Of a stretch of DNA of 64,000 bases, positions 1 through 8,308 are shown in pieces; within the stretch, counting starts at the first letter, position 1, and every line of letters begins with the position of its first letter. The DNA lies in contig NZ_QGGH01000019.1 in assembly GCF_003148495.1 (NCBI RefSeq), positions 23,801 to 87,800 on the forward strand, given 5' to 3'. The translations under genes and the position numbers were made by a program. The DNA comes from Mesorhizobium loti. Lineage in GTDB: Bacteria > Pseudomonadota > Alphaproteobacteria > Rhizobiales > Rhizobiaceae. Under the pieces are notes generated by a model. It was not told the DNA's origin, did no database searches, and saw only the letters and a program-made list of their open reading frames with translations.

Positions 1-340
1 TGCCCAGCATCTTCAGACCGAAGCCGATATTGTCGGCGACCGTCATGTGCGGGAACAGCGCATAGGACTGGAAGACAGTGTTGACCGGCCGCTTGAAGGG
101 CGGCAGCGGTGCAATGTCCTGGCCATAGAGCAGGATCTCGCCGTCGGTCGGAAAGTCGAAGCCGGCAATCAGCCGCAGCAGCGTCGTCTTTCCGCAGCCG
201 GATGGGCCAAGCAGCGTGAAGAATTCATTTTCGCGGATCGCGACGGAGACATTATCGAGCGCTCTGACCGAATCCTGGCCGGTTCCCCGAAAGACCCTGG
301 TGACGCCCTTCGCCTCAACGGCGGGCCGCATGGCTGTCAA
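1..340 (-). CDS. ABC transporter ATP-binding protein, PotA-like (N-terminal part)
   Basis: N-terminal third of an ABC ATPase; the gene leaves the window at its left edge. Walker A (GPSGCGKTT) lies near residues 45-53 and the Q-loop (VFQSYALFPHM) near residue 91. The phrase 'PPFKRPVNTVFQSYALFPHM' is typical of the spermidine/putrescine (PotA) and Fe3+/thiamine group of importers, so uptake of polyamine-like cations is the best guess. I chose TTG at 340 because GAGAGGGG lies just upstream; an in-frame ATG at 331 is the alternative. The signature motif, Walker B and the regulatory TOBE domain are outside the window. Family is sure, substrate is inference. Confidence 0.9.
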   Translation of the reverse strand, partial: MTAMRPAVEAKGVTRVFRGTGQDSVRALDNVSVAIRENEFFTLLGPSGCGKTTLLRLIAGFDFPTDGEILLYGQDIAPLPPFKRPVNTVFQSYALFPHMTVADNIGFGLKMLG

Positions 341-665
341 GATATTCCCCTCTCCCTGGTGGCCATTCACCCGCTAACGCCGGCTGGCCAACTCAATCCT
401 CGACCTCAGGAATAACTGTGACTAAACATACAGTCAATATCTTTTTGCCGGCATGACCACGGCATCAACCAGTGATGCTGTGGCCGATGCGCCGGTGAAC
501 CCGTCATGAGATGGTCAAGGACGAGGCCATTGATGAATTGGGGCAAGTTTGCGGCGCCAACCTGCAGGTGGTGGCGCAGTGAATGGACGTTCTTTGCGTC
601 AGATCCTCAGCCGCGCAGGCGTCGTGCCGCTGGTCATCAGGCCGATGATCCATATGCCTCGGGAG
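341..665. other. Non-coding stretch upstream of the ABC ATPase gene
   Basis: Apart from the promoter candidate I see no convincing gene in these 325 bases. A 24-codon frame starting at 511 was considered and not accepted, because it has no clear ribosome binding site and no recognisable family. Confidence 0.4.
409..437 (-). promoter_or_regulatory. Candidate sigma-70 promoter of the ABC ATPase gene
   Basis: On the minus strand TTGACT (437-432) is followed after exactly 17 bases by TATTCC (414-409), about 65 bases before the TTG start at 340. The -35 box also overlaps a short inverted repeat, TGACT (419-423) and AGTCA (432-436). Spacing is ideal but the -10 is imperfect. Confidence 0.45.
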
Positions 666-830
666 TTACAGCGCCCTTTGTGGGCATGGCGCTCCGGCGG
701 CGTCACCACAGCGCGACGCCGTGGGCTGAGGTCGGAAGCTCGTCTCTTCGGACTGGCGCACCAGTTCGGCAAAGAGAAGCGCGAAGCTTCCCAACATCAG
801 GAAGACGATGATCAGGCGTGTTACCGGCAA
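666..830 (-). CDS. Possible small single-span membrane protein
   Basis: A 54-codon frame begins with TTG at 830, eight bases behind GAGG, and ends with TAA at 668-666. The product has one clear hydrophobic span (about residues 5-22, LIIVFLMLGSFALLFAEL) after a short basic N-terminus, then a polar tail with two cysteines. The TTG start, ribosome binding site and hydrophobic segment together make it a plausible small membrane protein. I do not recognise a family and there is no operon partner: nadK lies to the right on the other strand. Confidence 0.35.
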   Translation of the reverse strand: MPVTRLIIVFLMLGSFALLFAELVRQSEETSFRPQPTASRCGDAAGAPCPQRAL

Positions 831-1119
831 TAGGTCGGCCTCGACTGGCTAGCCCCCACGCCACCCATCCACTGCCGGCTAACATGGCCGACCTGGCTTT
901 ACGAGAGCTTAAGCCCGGTCTTAACCATCACATTCGCGTAGCCTTTGACATGATGCGCGAACGGCAAGTCCGCATCCCGCCGTTGCGCGGCCGCCTTGCC
1001 ATCCGGGATGGCTTGTCACGGAATAGCGGCTCCCTTTGCAGACGCACCCCGCCCATGCTACCCCGGCGCTGGCGCGGCCCAGCAACCGGCCGCTGCCAAC
1101 CGGTCGTCATCGGGGAGCC

Positions 1120-1893
1120 ATGAGCAAAGCCGCCAGCCGTATCGCCTTCGTCTCGTCCGACACCACTGACGCCAAGACGGCGCTGGAAAGCCTGTCGGCG
1201 CGCTATGGCCAATCCTCCGTCGAGGATGCCGAGATCGTCGTTGCGCTTGGCGGTGACGGCTTCCTGCTGCAGACCCTGCGCGACACGATGGGGACCGGCA
1301 AGAAGGTCTATGGCATGAACCGTGGCACCATCGGTTTCCTGATGAACGAATACCGGTCCGGTGGCCTCACCGAGCGTATCGCGGCCGCCGTCGCCGAAAC
1401 GATCCGCCCGCTGGAGATGCTGGCCGTCACCTCGGACGGCGAAACGGTTTCGGCGCTGGCGATCAACGAGGTGGCGCTGTGGCGCCAATCCTACCAGACG
1501 GCCAAGATCCGTATCACCGTCGACGAGCAGGTCCGGCTCGAGGAACTGAGCTGCGACGGCGTGATGATCGCGACGCCTGCCGGATCCACCGCCTACAATC
1601 TTTCGGCGCACGGGCCGATCCTGCCGCTCGATGCGCCACTGCTGGCGCTGACCCCGGTCAGCCCGTTTCGCCCGCGCCGCTGGCGCGGTGCGCTGCTCTC
1701 CAACAAGGCGACCGTGCGCTTCGACATTCTCGAGCCGGAAAAGCGGCCGGTGAACGCCGCCGCCGACCATACCGAGGTCAAGGCGGTGACCTCGGTAACG
1801 GTACGGGAATCACCAACGGCGACAGCAACGTTGCTGTTCGATCCCAATCATTCCTGGAACGAGCGCATTCTGGCCGAGCAGTTCCGCTACTGA
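1120..1893 (+). CDS. nadK: NAD kinase
   Basis: Phosphorylates NAD+ to NADP+ with ATP (or polyphosphate), the only route to NADP in most bacteria; cytoplasmic. The 257-residue length fits the alphaproteobacterial enzyme. The catalytic GGDG motif is at residues 44-47, followed by NRGTIGFL and the second conserved block TPAGSTAYNLSAHGPI. The ATG at 1120 has GGGGAG just upstream; longer in-frame starts such as 1036 add a proline- and arginine-rich stretch unlike the family. It stands alone, with the helicase gene about 190 bases downstream. Confidence 0.96.
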   Translation: MSKAASRIAFVSSDTTDAKTALESLSARYGQSSVEDAEIVVALGGDGFLLQTLRDTMGTGKKVYGMNRGTIGFLMNEYRSGGLTERIAAAVAETIRPLEMLAVTSDGETVSALAINEVALWRQSYQTAKIRITVDEQVRLEELSCDGVMIATPAGSTAYNLSAHGPILPLDAPLLALTPVSPFRPRRWRGALLSNKATVRFDILEPEKRPVNAAADHTEVKAVTSVTVRESPTATATLLFDPNHSWNERILAEQFRY

Positions 1894-2085
1894 GCCGGCG
1901 CAGTGACCAACACCTCGATTAAGCATCCCGATTAAGGTTACAACTTCACAATCGCACCAATGCCGCCCGTTTCTGTTGACAAATCGCGGGCTTGCGCCTA
2001 ATCGCAATACCAATCTTGCAGGCGCGTGGCGCTTGCCGCGACAGACGCCGTTGCGCTTCCCCGAACCAGCCAAAGACAACAACAC

Positions 2086-3672
2086 TTGTCCTCAGACACC
2101 ACGACCGCTCAAGAAGCGTTGACCTTCGCAGACCTCGGCCTGTCGCCGAAGGTCCTTTCCGCAGTCACCGACGCCGGCTACACCCAGCCGACGCCGATCC
2201 AGGCTGGTGCCATTCCGCACGCCTTGCTCGGTAAGGATATTCTGGGCATCGCCCAGACCGGCACAGGGAAAACGGCTTCCTTTGTGCTGCCAATGCTGAC
2301 CCGCCTCGAAAAAGGCAGGGCTCGTGCCCGCATGCCGCGCACGCTGATCCTGGAGCCGACGCGCGAGCTCGCCGCACAGGTCGAAGAGAATTTCATCAGA
2401 TACGGCAAGAACCACAAGCTCAACATCGCACTTCTGATCGGCGGCGTGTCGTTCGACGAACAGGACAAGAAGTTGGAGCGCGGTGCCGACGTGCTGATCG
2501 CGACGCCCGGCCGCCTGCTCGACCACCGCGAACGCGGCAAGTTGCTGCTCAACGGCGTCGAGATCCTCGTCATCGACGAAGCGGACCGTATGCTCGACAT
2601 GGGCTTCATTCCCGACATCGAGCGCATCTGCGAGATGATTCCGTTCACCAGGCAGACGCTGTTCTTCTCGGCGACGATGCCGCCCGAAATCACCAAGCTC
2701 ACCGAAAAGTTCCTGCATGCGCCGGTGCGCGTCGAAGTCTCGAAGGCCGCGTCCGCGGCGACCAACATCATCCAGCGGCTGGTCAAATCCGGCTCCAAGC
2801 CATGGGACAAGCGCGAGACATTGCGCAACCTCATCAAGGCCGAGGATGCGGAACTGAAGAACGCCATCATCTTCTGCAACCGCAAGGTCGAAGTGTCGGA
2901 GCTGTTCCGCTCGCTGCTGAAGTATGATTTCGACGCCGGTGCGTTGCATGGCGACATGGACCAGCGCGCGCGCATGCAGATGCTGGCCAATTTCCGCGAC
3001 GGCAAGCTGCGCTACCTCGTCGCTTCCGACGTCGCCGCGCGCGGCCTCGACATCCCCGATGTCAGCCACGTCTTCAACTACGACGTGCCGATCCATGCCG
3101 AGGATTATGTCCACCGCATTGGCCGCACTGGCCGCGCCGGGCGCTCTGGAAAATCCTTCACCATCGCGACCAAGTCGGATACCAAGTACATCGACGCCAT
3201 CGAGCGGCTGATTGGCAACAAGATCGAATGGCATGACGGCGACCTGTCGACAGTGGTCGCCAGCGAAGGCGGCGAGGACGACGCTCCGCGCCGTGGCAAG
3301 GGCGCCCCGCGCCGTGCCGGCCGCAAGGACGATGACCGCAAGGACCGGGGTGAGCGCAAACCGCGCGAACGCCACGCCAGGCCAAGCGAAGATGCGGCAC
3401 CGGCAATGGTACGCGAGGAGCAGCCTGATGTGGTCGAGACCGCAGTCGCCGACATCGGCGAACGGCGCTCGCGCAAGGAAGCGATCCGTTCGGAAAACAC
3501 CGAGCGCAAATCATCCGATCGCAACGAGCAGCGCGCACCGGAACGCGGCGACACCAGGCCGCAGCGCGACAGCAACCGCCCTGCCCGCCAACGCCACCAG
3601 GAAGATAACGACTCCACCGTCGGCTTCGGCGATGACATGCCGGCCTTCATGCGGATCGTCGCCAAGGTCTGA
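2086..3672 (+). CDS. DEAD-box ATP-dependent RNA helicase, RhlE-like
   Basis: Unwinds RNA duplexes, with likely roles in ribosome assembly and RNA decay. In order: Q motif (TFADLGLSPKVL), Walker A (AQTGTGKT), PTRELA, TPGRLLDH, the DEAD box as VIDEADRMLDMGF, SAT, and the C-terminal helicase lobe with ARGLD and HRIGRTGRAG. The last 130 or so residues are basic, low-complexity, Arg/Lys/Asp-rich, as in RNA-binding tails of RhlE-type helicases. I prefer the TTG at 2086 because the family usually begins a few residues before the Q motif; an in-frame GTG at 2026 would add 20 poorly conserved residues. Neither start has a strong ribosome binding site. Confidence 0.93.
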   Translation: MSSDTTTAQEALTFADLGLSPKVLSAVTDAGYTQPTPIQAGAIPHALLGKDILGIAQTGTGKTASFVLPMLTRLEKGRARARMPRTLILEPTRELAAQVEENFIRYGKNHKLNIALLIGGVSFDEQDKKLERGADVLIATPGRLLDHRERGKLLLNGVEILVIDEADRMLDMGFIPDIERICEMIPFTRQTLFFSATMPPEITKLTEKFLHAPVRVEVSKAASAATNIIQRLVKSGSKPWDKRETLRNLIKAEDAELKNAIIFCNRKVEVSELFRSLLKYDFDAGALHGDMDQRARMQMLANFRDGKLRYLVASDVAARGLDIPDVSHVFNYDVPIHAEDYVHRIGRTGRAGRSGKSFTIATKSDTKYIDAIERLIGNKIEWHDGDLSTVVASEGGEDDAPRRGKGAPRRAGRKDDDRKDRGERKPRERHARPSEDAAPAMVREEQPDVVETAVADIGERRSRKEAIRSENTERKSSDRNEQRAPERGDTRPQRDSNRPARQRHQEDNDSTVGFGDDMPAFMRIVAKV

Positions 3673-3687
3673 CCCCCGAGCGCTTTC

Positions 3688-3717
3688 GAAGGCAAGCCAG
3701 CCATCCGGCTTGCCTTC
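3688..3717 (+). terminator. Hairpin terminator after the helicase gene
   Basis: GAAGGCAAGCC (3688-3698) and GGCTTGCCTTC (3707-3717) form a perfect 11-base-pair stem with an 8-base loop, 15 bases after the helicase stop codon. There is no long T run, so strength is uncertain. Confidence 0.6.
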
Positions 3718-3731
3718 TCGGCAAGGCTCCC

Positions 3732-3794
3732 AAAGCGTGTCGCGTCTGAACGGGTTCAAACGACCCGCTTTAAGTCTCTGTTCATGTCGACATG
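3732..3794 (+). repeat. Degenerate copy of the modular palindromic repeat (module A plus collapsed B)
   Basis: AAAGCGTGTCG (3732-3742) pairs imperfectly with CGACCCGCTTT (3761-3771), the same arms as module A at 38462. It is followed by a collapsed module B core, the 12-base palindrome CATGTCGACATG (3783-3794). It sits between the convergent ends of the helicase and the next gene. Confidence 0.55.
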
Positions 3795-3813
3795 GATCAG
3801 CCTGGTTCGCCCG

Positions 3814-4419
3814 TTACATTGGCCCGGGCATCATCTTGGTCGGCTTTTCCAGCATCGGAAACTCGGCCTTGTTGCATTTCACGTTCGGGTTCGTCGGACT
3901 GAACATGCCGTTCGGGTTGTCCCCGAGCCAGGCGTGAAGATCATAGTGGACGAACTCTTTCGGGATGAGCGGATAGTGTCCCTCCATCGGGCCCATGAAG
4001 GTTTGGCCAAACAGCTTCGGCGGTGCCTTGATGTCCGGCGTCAGCGGCACGAGCCATTCCACGCCCACCAGGCGCAGGCCCTTCTTGGTTGGTTCGTAAA
4101 TCAGCACATTGGGGTGCATCGGGTCGAGTTTCTGGCCGACACTCGGGACATTGACGAAATGGATACCCATGGCGCCCTTCGGGTAATCCATCGCGCCCGG
4201 TATCTTTTCTCCGCTGTAATAGACGCAGCCGACTGTCGACAGATAAAGGTCGCGGACGGCGGCGGTGTAGTCCTCATATTTGGCGAGCGACTTTTTCAAG
4301 GCATCGATGTCGGCCTTGTTGGCGTCCTCGGCCAGGGCCGTAGCGATGCCCAACCATGCGCTTGCGAGACTTGTTAAAGCGAGGACGCCGCAGCGCCCAA
4401 GGGTGGCTGTTCTTGCCAT
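3814..4419 (-). CDS. Secreted protein of unknown function
   Basis: A 201-residue product with a signal peptide: basic start, hydrophobic core (VLALTSLASAWLGIA) and a likely cleavage after ALA near residue 29. The mature part holds CVYYSGEKIPGAMDYPKGAMGIHFV and LIYEPTKKGLRLVGVEWLVP, features I associate with uncharacterised periplasmic proteins of rhizobia. The ATG at 4419 has a strong GGGAGGA upstream; the longer open frame to 4539 is not needed. No operon partner is evident. Export is well supported, function is not known. Confidence 0.85.
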   Translation of the reverse strand: MARTATLGRCGVLALTSLASAWLGIATALAEDANKADIDALKKSLAKYEDYTAAVRDLYLSTVGCVYYSGEKIPGAMDYPKGAMGIHFVNVPSVGQKLDPMHPNVLIYEPTKKGLRLVGVEWLVPLTPDIKAPPKLFGQTFMGPMEGHYPLIPKEFVHYDLHAWLGDNPNGMFSPTNPNVKCNKAEFPMLEKPTKMMPGPM

Positions 4420-4615
4420 GCATTCCTCCCAGACTTTCTGATCTGGCCGTGCAAGACCGAGGCGGAAAAATGCTGATTGCGCGGCCAGTTTGTACCGCCT
4501 CATCCCCTCCGGAACAGCGATGATGCTATTCCTTTGCATGGCTGCGCGAAAGCTCTTATTTTAGCAAAGACTAATCCTATGGTGCTCCATCTGAAGAGCG
4601 CCGACATCAGCTCAA

Positions 4616-4645
4616 GCAAAAACGGCCCCCACGCGGGGGCCGTTT
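4616..4645 (-). terminator. Rho-independent terminator of the OmpA-family lipoprotein gene
   Basis: AAACGGCCCCC (4620-4630) and GGGGGCCGTTT (4635-4645) form a perfect stem with a four-base loop. Read on the minus strand it is followed by a T run, and it begins 22 bases after the stop codon of the lipoprotein gene. Confidence 0.85.
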
Positions 4646-4666
4646 CGCATTGATTTGCCGAACAGC

Positions 4667-5317
4667 TCAGGTGAGCGGCGACAACTGAATCTCGACACGG
4701 CGGTTCTGGGCGCGGCCTTCGGCTGTCGCATTGGACGCGACGGGACGCGTCTTGCCGAAACCGGTGACGGCGAAGCGGCGCTGATCGACGCCCTGGCCGG
4801 ACAGATAGTTGGCGACGGCCAGCGCGCGGCGCTGCGACAAGTCGAAATTGTGCTGGTCACCGCCGGTCGAATCGGTGTGGCCGAAGACGTCGACCGTGGT
4901 CTGCTTGAACTTCTTCAGCACCAGCGCAACCGAGTTCAGCACCTGGTAGAAGCCGGGCTTCACCGCATCCTGATCCGAGTTGAAGGTGATGTCCGACGGC
5001 ATGTTGAGGATGATCTGGTCGCCGCTACGGGTGACGCTGACGCCGGTGCCCTCGAGCTGCCGGCGCAGTTCGGCTTCGTTCTGGTCCATGGTGGCGCCGA
5101 TGGCGCCGCCGGCCAGCGCGCCGATGCCGGCGCCGATCAGCGCGTTGCGGCGGTCATTGCCGCCAGCAAGCAAGCCAAGGCTGGCACCCGCCAGGGCGCC
5201 AAGGCCGGCGCCGGCCGCCGTGTTGGAAATCTTCTGGTCGCCGGTATACGGATCGGTGGTGGTGCAGGCACTCACGAGCACAGCCGTCGCCACGACGACG
5301 AGCACAGTCTTTTTCAT
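4667..5317 (-). CDS. OmpA-family outer-membrane lipoprotein, YiaD-like
   Basis: Outer-membrane lipoprotein thought to tie the outer membrane to peptidoglycan. The 216-residue product starts with a lipoprotein signal ending in a lipobox (LVSAC, Cys near 18). A glycine-zipper segment follows (GAGLGALAGASLGLLAGG and GAGIGALAGGAIGA, residues about 36-75). The C-terminal OmpA domain has the peptidoglycan-binding pattern VFGHTDSTGGDQHNFDLSQRRA and the end RAQNRRVEIQL. The start at 5317 is behind GGAGAGGGA. Lipidation, glycine zipper and OmpA domain together match YiaD. It is a single gene closed by its own terminator. Confidence 0.93.
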   Translation of the reverse strand: MKKTVLVVVATAVLVSACTTTDPYTGDQKISNTAAGAGLGALAGASLGLLAGGNDRRNALIGAGIGALAGGAIGATMDQNEAELRRQLEGTGVSVTRSGDQIILNMPSDITFNSDQDAVKPGFYQVLNSVALVLKKFKQTTVDVFGHTDSTGGDQHNFDLSQRRALAVANYLSGQGVDQRRFAVTGFGKTRPVASNATAEGRAQNRRVEIQLSPLT

Positions 5318-5492
5318 AGGATCGTCCCTCTCCAAGTCACGCCTTGCGGTGGCGCCAAATCAGCCCTTCCCGCGACTTGTACCATGAATTGCGGCGAAAA
5401 GCGGAACGGCAAAAGCGCCGCCCATGGCTTTTCCCGGAGGACTAATGCCCGACGAAAGCGCCGCATCGCCGTGCCGGAATGGCCTGATCAGG

Positions 5493-5861
5493 CTACCAGA
5501 GATTCTTGCCGTCAATGATCACCACTTCGACCTTGTCGAGATCGAAATCGTCGAACAGTCGCGAGTTGACGCTGATCTTGGGATTGTCGAAATCCGGCTC
5601 GCCGGTCGACCAGTCCGGCGTTTCGGTAAAGGTGCCGCAGCCGCAGGTGGCGCAAAAACCGTGCCTTACGGTTTTCGACCCCCACTCGTAGACAGAAACG
5701 TTCTCCGGCGGGCTGGTAAGCTTGAATTGCGATGGAACGTAGTAGGCCCAGAGCGAGCCGCGTTTCGAGCAGAACGAACAGGTGCATTGCGTCACCGTCC
5801 GCGGTGCCTGCGAAACCTCGAATGTCGTCGCCTTGCAATGACAGCTTGCCTTGATGGTCAT
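5493..5861 (-). CDS. GFA/CENP-V family zinc-binding protein
   Basis: A 122-residue member of the glutathione-dependent formaldehyde-activating enzyme (GFA) family, a small zinc fold. The zinc-binding cysteines are visible: CHCKA near the N-terminus, CTCSFCSKRG, and CATCGCGTF. Start at 5861 is behind AGAAGGAG. Most members have no proven substrate; some bind glutathione or glutathione-hydroxymethyl adducts. A second member lies at 6547-6969 with a small secreted protein between them. Confidence 0.88.
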   Translation of the reverse strand: MTIKASCHCKATTFEVSQAPRTVTQCTCSFCSKRGSLWAYYVPSQFKLTSPPENVSVYEWGSKTVRHGFCATCGCGTFTETPDWSTGEPDFDNPKISVNSRLFDDFDLDKVEVVIIDGKNLW

Positions 5862-5975
5862 CAACGAACTCCTTCTGTCGCCCGCCGCCCTGTACGGCAA
5901 AGGCAGCATAAGGAGGTGCTCCTGACAACTGTCTGTCAGCAGGCATCCACCGAACCGCGGAAACCCGGCCTGTCG

Positions 5976-6353
5976 TCAATAAGAGCGCGGCGGCACGAAC
6001 AGGCAGATTGTCTTGCCAGCGTCGAGACCGGCCTGATGCGCGCACCAGTGAAACTCGCCGTCCGGGCTGTCCTTGACGCGCTTGTCGCTCATTGGAACGA
6101 CCTCACCCGTTCCGGCGATGACATAGCCCTCGGGCTTCTCCAACACTTCGCCGGTATGGGTGGTGCGACAATCATAGTTGGCGCAGCATGCGAATGGGTA
6201 ACTCCAGCCTTGCGGCTTTGCCGCCGTGGGCGTGGCGTCATGTGCGAAGGCAGGTGCCGTCAGCATTGCGGTCGCGCCGATTGCGAGCAGGGAAAACAAA
6301 AGTCGGCCAGCCGGTTGAACGGCATTGGCCGATCTGGATGTGGCAGCAGACAT
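5976..6353 (-). CDS. Small secreted cysteine-containing protein, function unknown
   Basis: 125 residues with a signal peptide (hydrophobic core LLFSLLAIGATAMLTAPAFA, likely cleaved at AFA-HD near residue 37). The mature part is short, with four cysteines (FACCANYDCR, and later WCAH) and TICLFVPP near the end, suggesting disulfides or metal binding in the periplasm. GAAAGGAA precedes the ATG. The last residues PPRSY fit a family of rhizobial secreted proteins of unknown role. It lies between the two GFA genes on the same strand. Confidence 0.82.
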   Translation of the reverse strand: MSAATSRSANAVQPAGRLLFSLLAIGATAMLTAPAFAHDATPTAAKPQGWSYPFACCANYDCRTTHTGEVLEKPEGYVIAGTGEVVPMSDKRVKDSPDGEFHWCAHQAGLDAGKTICLFVPPRSY

Positions 6354-6546
6354 GGAAACGTTCCTTTCAAACGAGCGTCAAGCGTTTCGCTTGCCCGTTC
6401 CCGGAACGTGTCTTCCCAGCGGCCAGATCGTCAGCTTGCAGATATGCCGCGACCGGCCATAAATGCTTTTTGTCTCCCCTCAATGCCGTGAATGGTGAGC
6501 GCAAATGTGAGTCGACGCAAGAAATTGCTGCGTGGCCGGCCGAAGC

Positions 6547-6969
6547 CTATTCGTCGACGGATCCAGCTGCCACGACGTGCTCTTCATACTGCGGCAGATC
6601 GTCAGCGATGGTGAACCAGCCGGCCTTCGAGCCGACGAAAATATGCGCGGTCGGACGGATGGCCGGATCGTCGACGAGGGTTCCCATGGCGACATGGACG
6701 TAGGCGCCATCGCGCACGAGCGAATAAAGCAAGGAGCCGCACCGGCCGCAATGCGCGTCATGGCCGCTTTCGTCGCCGAAGATCAGGAGCTTGTCTTGCC
6801 CCGCGGTGAGGGCAAACTTGCCGCGTTCGATGCCGGCGAAAGGCTTGAAGGCCGAACCGGTGGTGCGCCGGCAGTTCGAACAATGGCAATTCCCGGCATA
6901 GATGAATTCGTCGGCGACCTCGTAGTGAACCGCGCCGCAAAAGCACTTTCCGGTGAGCTTGCTCGGCAC
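6547..6969 (-). CDS. GFA/CENP-V family zinc-binding protein (second copy)
   Basis: 140 residues with the GFA cysteine set: CFCGAVHYEV, the CHCSNCRRTTGSAF signature, and CGRCGSLLYS. The signature CxCxxCR..G is closer to the standard GFA pattern than in the neighbour at 5493, so the two are diverged members rather than a recent duplication. It starts with GTG at 6969, behind GGAGAGA. The gene lies directly downstream of prfB, separated by a 63-base palindromic element. Substrate unknown. Confidence 0.9.
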   Translation of the reverse strand: MPSKLTGKCFCGAVHYEVADEFIYAGNCHCSNCRRTTGSAFKPFAGIERGKFALTAGQDKLLIFGDESGHDAHCGRCGSLLYSLVRDGAYVHVAMGTLVDDPAIRPTAHIFVGSKAGWFTIADDLPQYEEHVVAAGSVDE

Positions 6970-6995
6970 TCTCTCCTCCGTCGCTGTGGTGCGCA

Positions 6996-7058
6996 GGGTA
7001 TGTTCAGATTCAGGTCAGCCCGAGTTTGCAGGCCGGCCTCACCTGAATATGAGCATAC
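6996..7058. repeat. Short (63 bp) nested-palindrome element after prfB
   Basis: The left arm starts GGGTATG and contains ATTCAGGTCAG; the right arm contains CTCACCTGAAT and ends GCATAC, giving inverted arms of about 27 bases with a 9-base centre. The same arms flank the 167-base element at 48446, of which this copy looks like an internal deletion. The right end lies one base before the TAG stop codon of prfB. Confidence 0.7.
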
Positions 7059-7059
7059 A

Positions 7060-8191
7060 CTAGTCCAGGTCCGCCACGGCTTCACCGGCACCGCCTTCGA
7101 TGCGCTGCGACAACGAGGCTTCCATGAAATCGTCGAGGTCGCCATCGAGCACGCTCGACGGGCTGGTGCTCTCGACGCCGGTGCGGAGATCCTTCACCAG
7201 CTGATAGGGCTGCAGCACATAGGAGCGGATCTGGTGACCCCAGCCGATGTCGCTCTTCGACGCTTCGGTGGCGTTTGCAACCGCCTCGCGCTTTTTCAGC
7301 TCTTCCTCGTAGAGGCGCGAGCGCAGCATTTCCCAGGCCTTGGCCTTGTTCTTGTGCTGTGAACGTTCGGCCTGGCAGGCGACGGCGATGCCAGTGGCCA
7401 GATGTGTGATACGCACCGCCGAATCGGTGGTGTTGACGTGCTGGCCGCCGGAGCCGGACGAGCGATAGGTGTCGATGCGGACGTCGGATTCGGAAACGTC
7501 GATCTCGATCGTGTCGTCGATGACCGGATAGACCCAGACGCTGGCGAAGGACGTGTGCCGGCGCGCATTGCTGTCATAGGGCGAAATACGCACCAGGCGA
7601 TGCACGCCCGATTCCGTCTTCATCCAGCCATAGGCATTGTGGCCCTTGATCATCAACGTGGCGGACTTGATGCCGGCCTCCTCGCCGTCATGCACTTCCA
7701 GCACCTCGACCTTGAAGCGGCGTCGCTCGGCCCAGCGCGTGTACATGCGCAGCAGCATCGAGGCCCAATCCTGGCTTTCGGTGCCGCCGGCGCCGGCATG
7801 GATTTCGAGATAGGTGTCGTTGGCGTCGGCTTCACCCGACAGCAGCGTCTCGACCTGGCGCGCCTTCGCCTCGCCCTGCATCGAGCGGATCGCGGCTTCA
7901 GCCTCGGCGATGACGCCCTCGTCGCGTTCTTCCTCGCCGAGCTCGATCAGGCCGATATTGTCTTCCAGCGCCTGCGTCAGACCTTTCACCGAGGCGATGC
8001 CTTCTTCGAGGCCCTGGCGTTCGCGCATCAGCTTCTGCGCTTCCAGCGGCTCGTTCCAGAGGCTGGCATCCTCGGCGCGCACATTGAGGTATTCAAGCCG
8101 CTTTATGGCCTGATCCCAGTCAAAGATGCCTCCTCAGCAGGGTTATCGCCTGCCTGATCTCGTCGACAATATTCTGCGTTTCCGCGCGCAT
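7060..8191 (-). CDS. prfB: Peptide chain release factor 2, with programmed +1 frameshift
   Basis: Release factor 2 ends translation at UGA and UAA. The reading frame starts at ATG 8191, runs 23 codons to an in-frame TGA (8122-8120), and continues in the +1 frame from 8121 to the stop at 7060, giving 376 residues, the usual RF2 length. The shift site is AGGAGG, three bases, then CTTTGAC, as in the classic prfB autoregulatory site. The downstream protein has the GGQ loop (SGSGGQHVNTTDSAVRITH), needed for peptide release. A caller ignoring the shift would start at GTG 8082 and lose 36 residues. RF2 level would control its own synthesis. Confidence 0.96.
8119..8134 (-). promoter_or_regulatory. 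prfB programmed +1 ribosomal frameshift site
   Basis: On the minus strand AGGAGG (8134-8129) acts as an internal Shine-Dalgarno, followed by a 3-base spacer and the slippery CTT TGA C (8125-8119). A pause at the UGA when RF2 is scarce allows the shift from CUU to UUU. Confidence 0.92.
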
Positions 8192-8263
8192 GGCTGGCTG
8201 TTCTGTCCTGTTTGCTGAAATCGGTCGGCGCGATACATAGGGAGGCCGCCGCCGGCTGTAAAG

Positions 8264-8290
8264 CAAAATGGGCTGGCGCAAGGCCAGCCC
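8264..8290 (-). terminator. Terminator after the PBP1A gene
   Basis: GGGCTGGC (8270-8277) and GCCAGCCC (8283-8290) form a perfect 8-base-pair stem with a 5-base loop, followed on the minus strand by ATTTTG. It lies 19 bases beyond the stop of the PBP1A gene and before prfB. Confidence 0.7.
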
Positions 8291-8308
8291 ATCCGCTCAT
8301 GAAAATCG

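Noticed and set aside
442..454. Repeated TTTTTGCCGGCAT motif (also near 12385 and, shorter, near 42738)
   Set aside because: Three similar copies in 64 kb of GC-rich sequence with different contexts do not exceed what chance or common promoter composition could give.
511..582. A 24-codon frame MVKDEAIDELGQ... upstream of nadK
   Set aside because: Too short, no clear Shine-Dalgarno and no family.
2092..3375. A 427-codon minus-strand frame within the helicase gene
   Set aside because: Antisense shadow of a well-supported DEAD-box gene.
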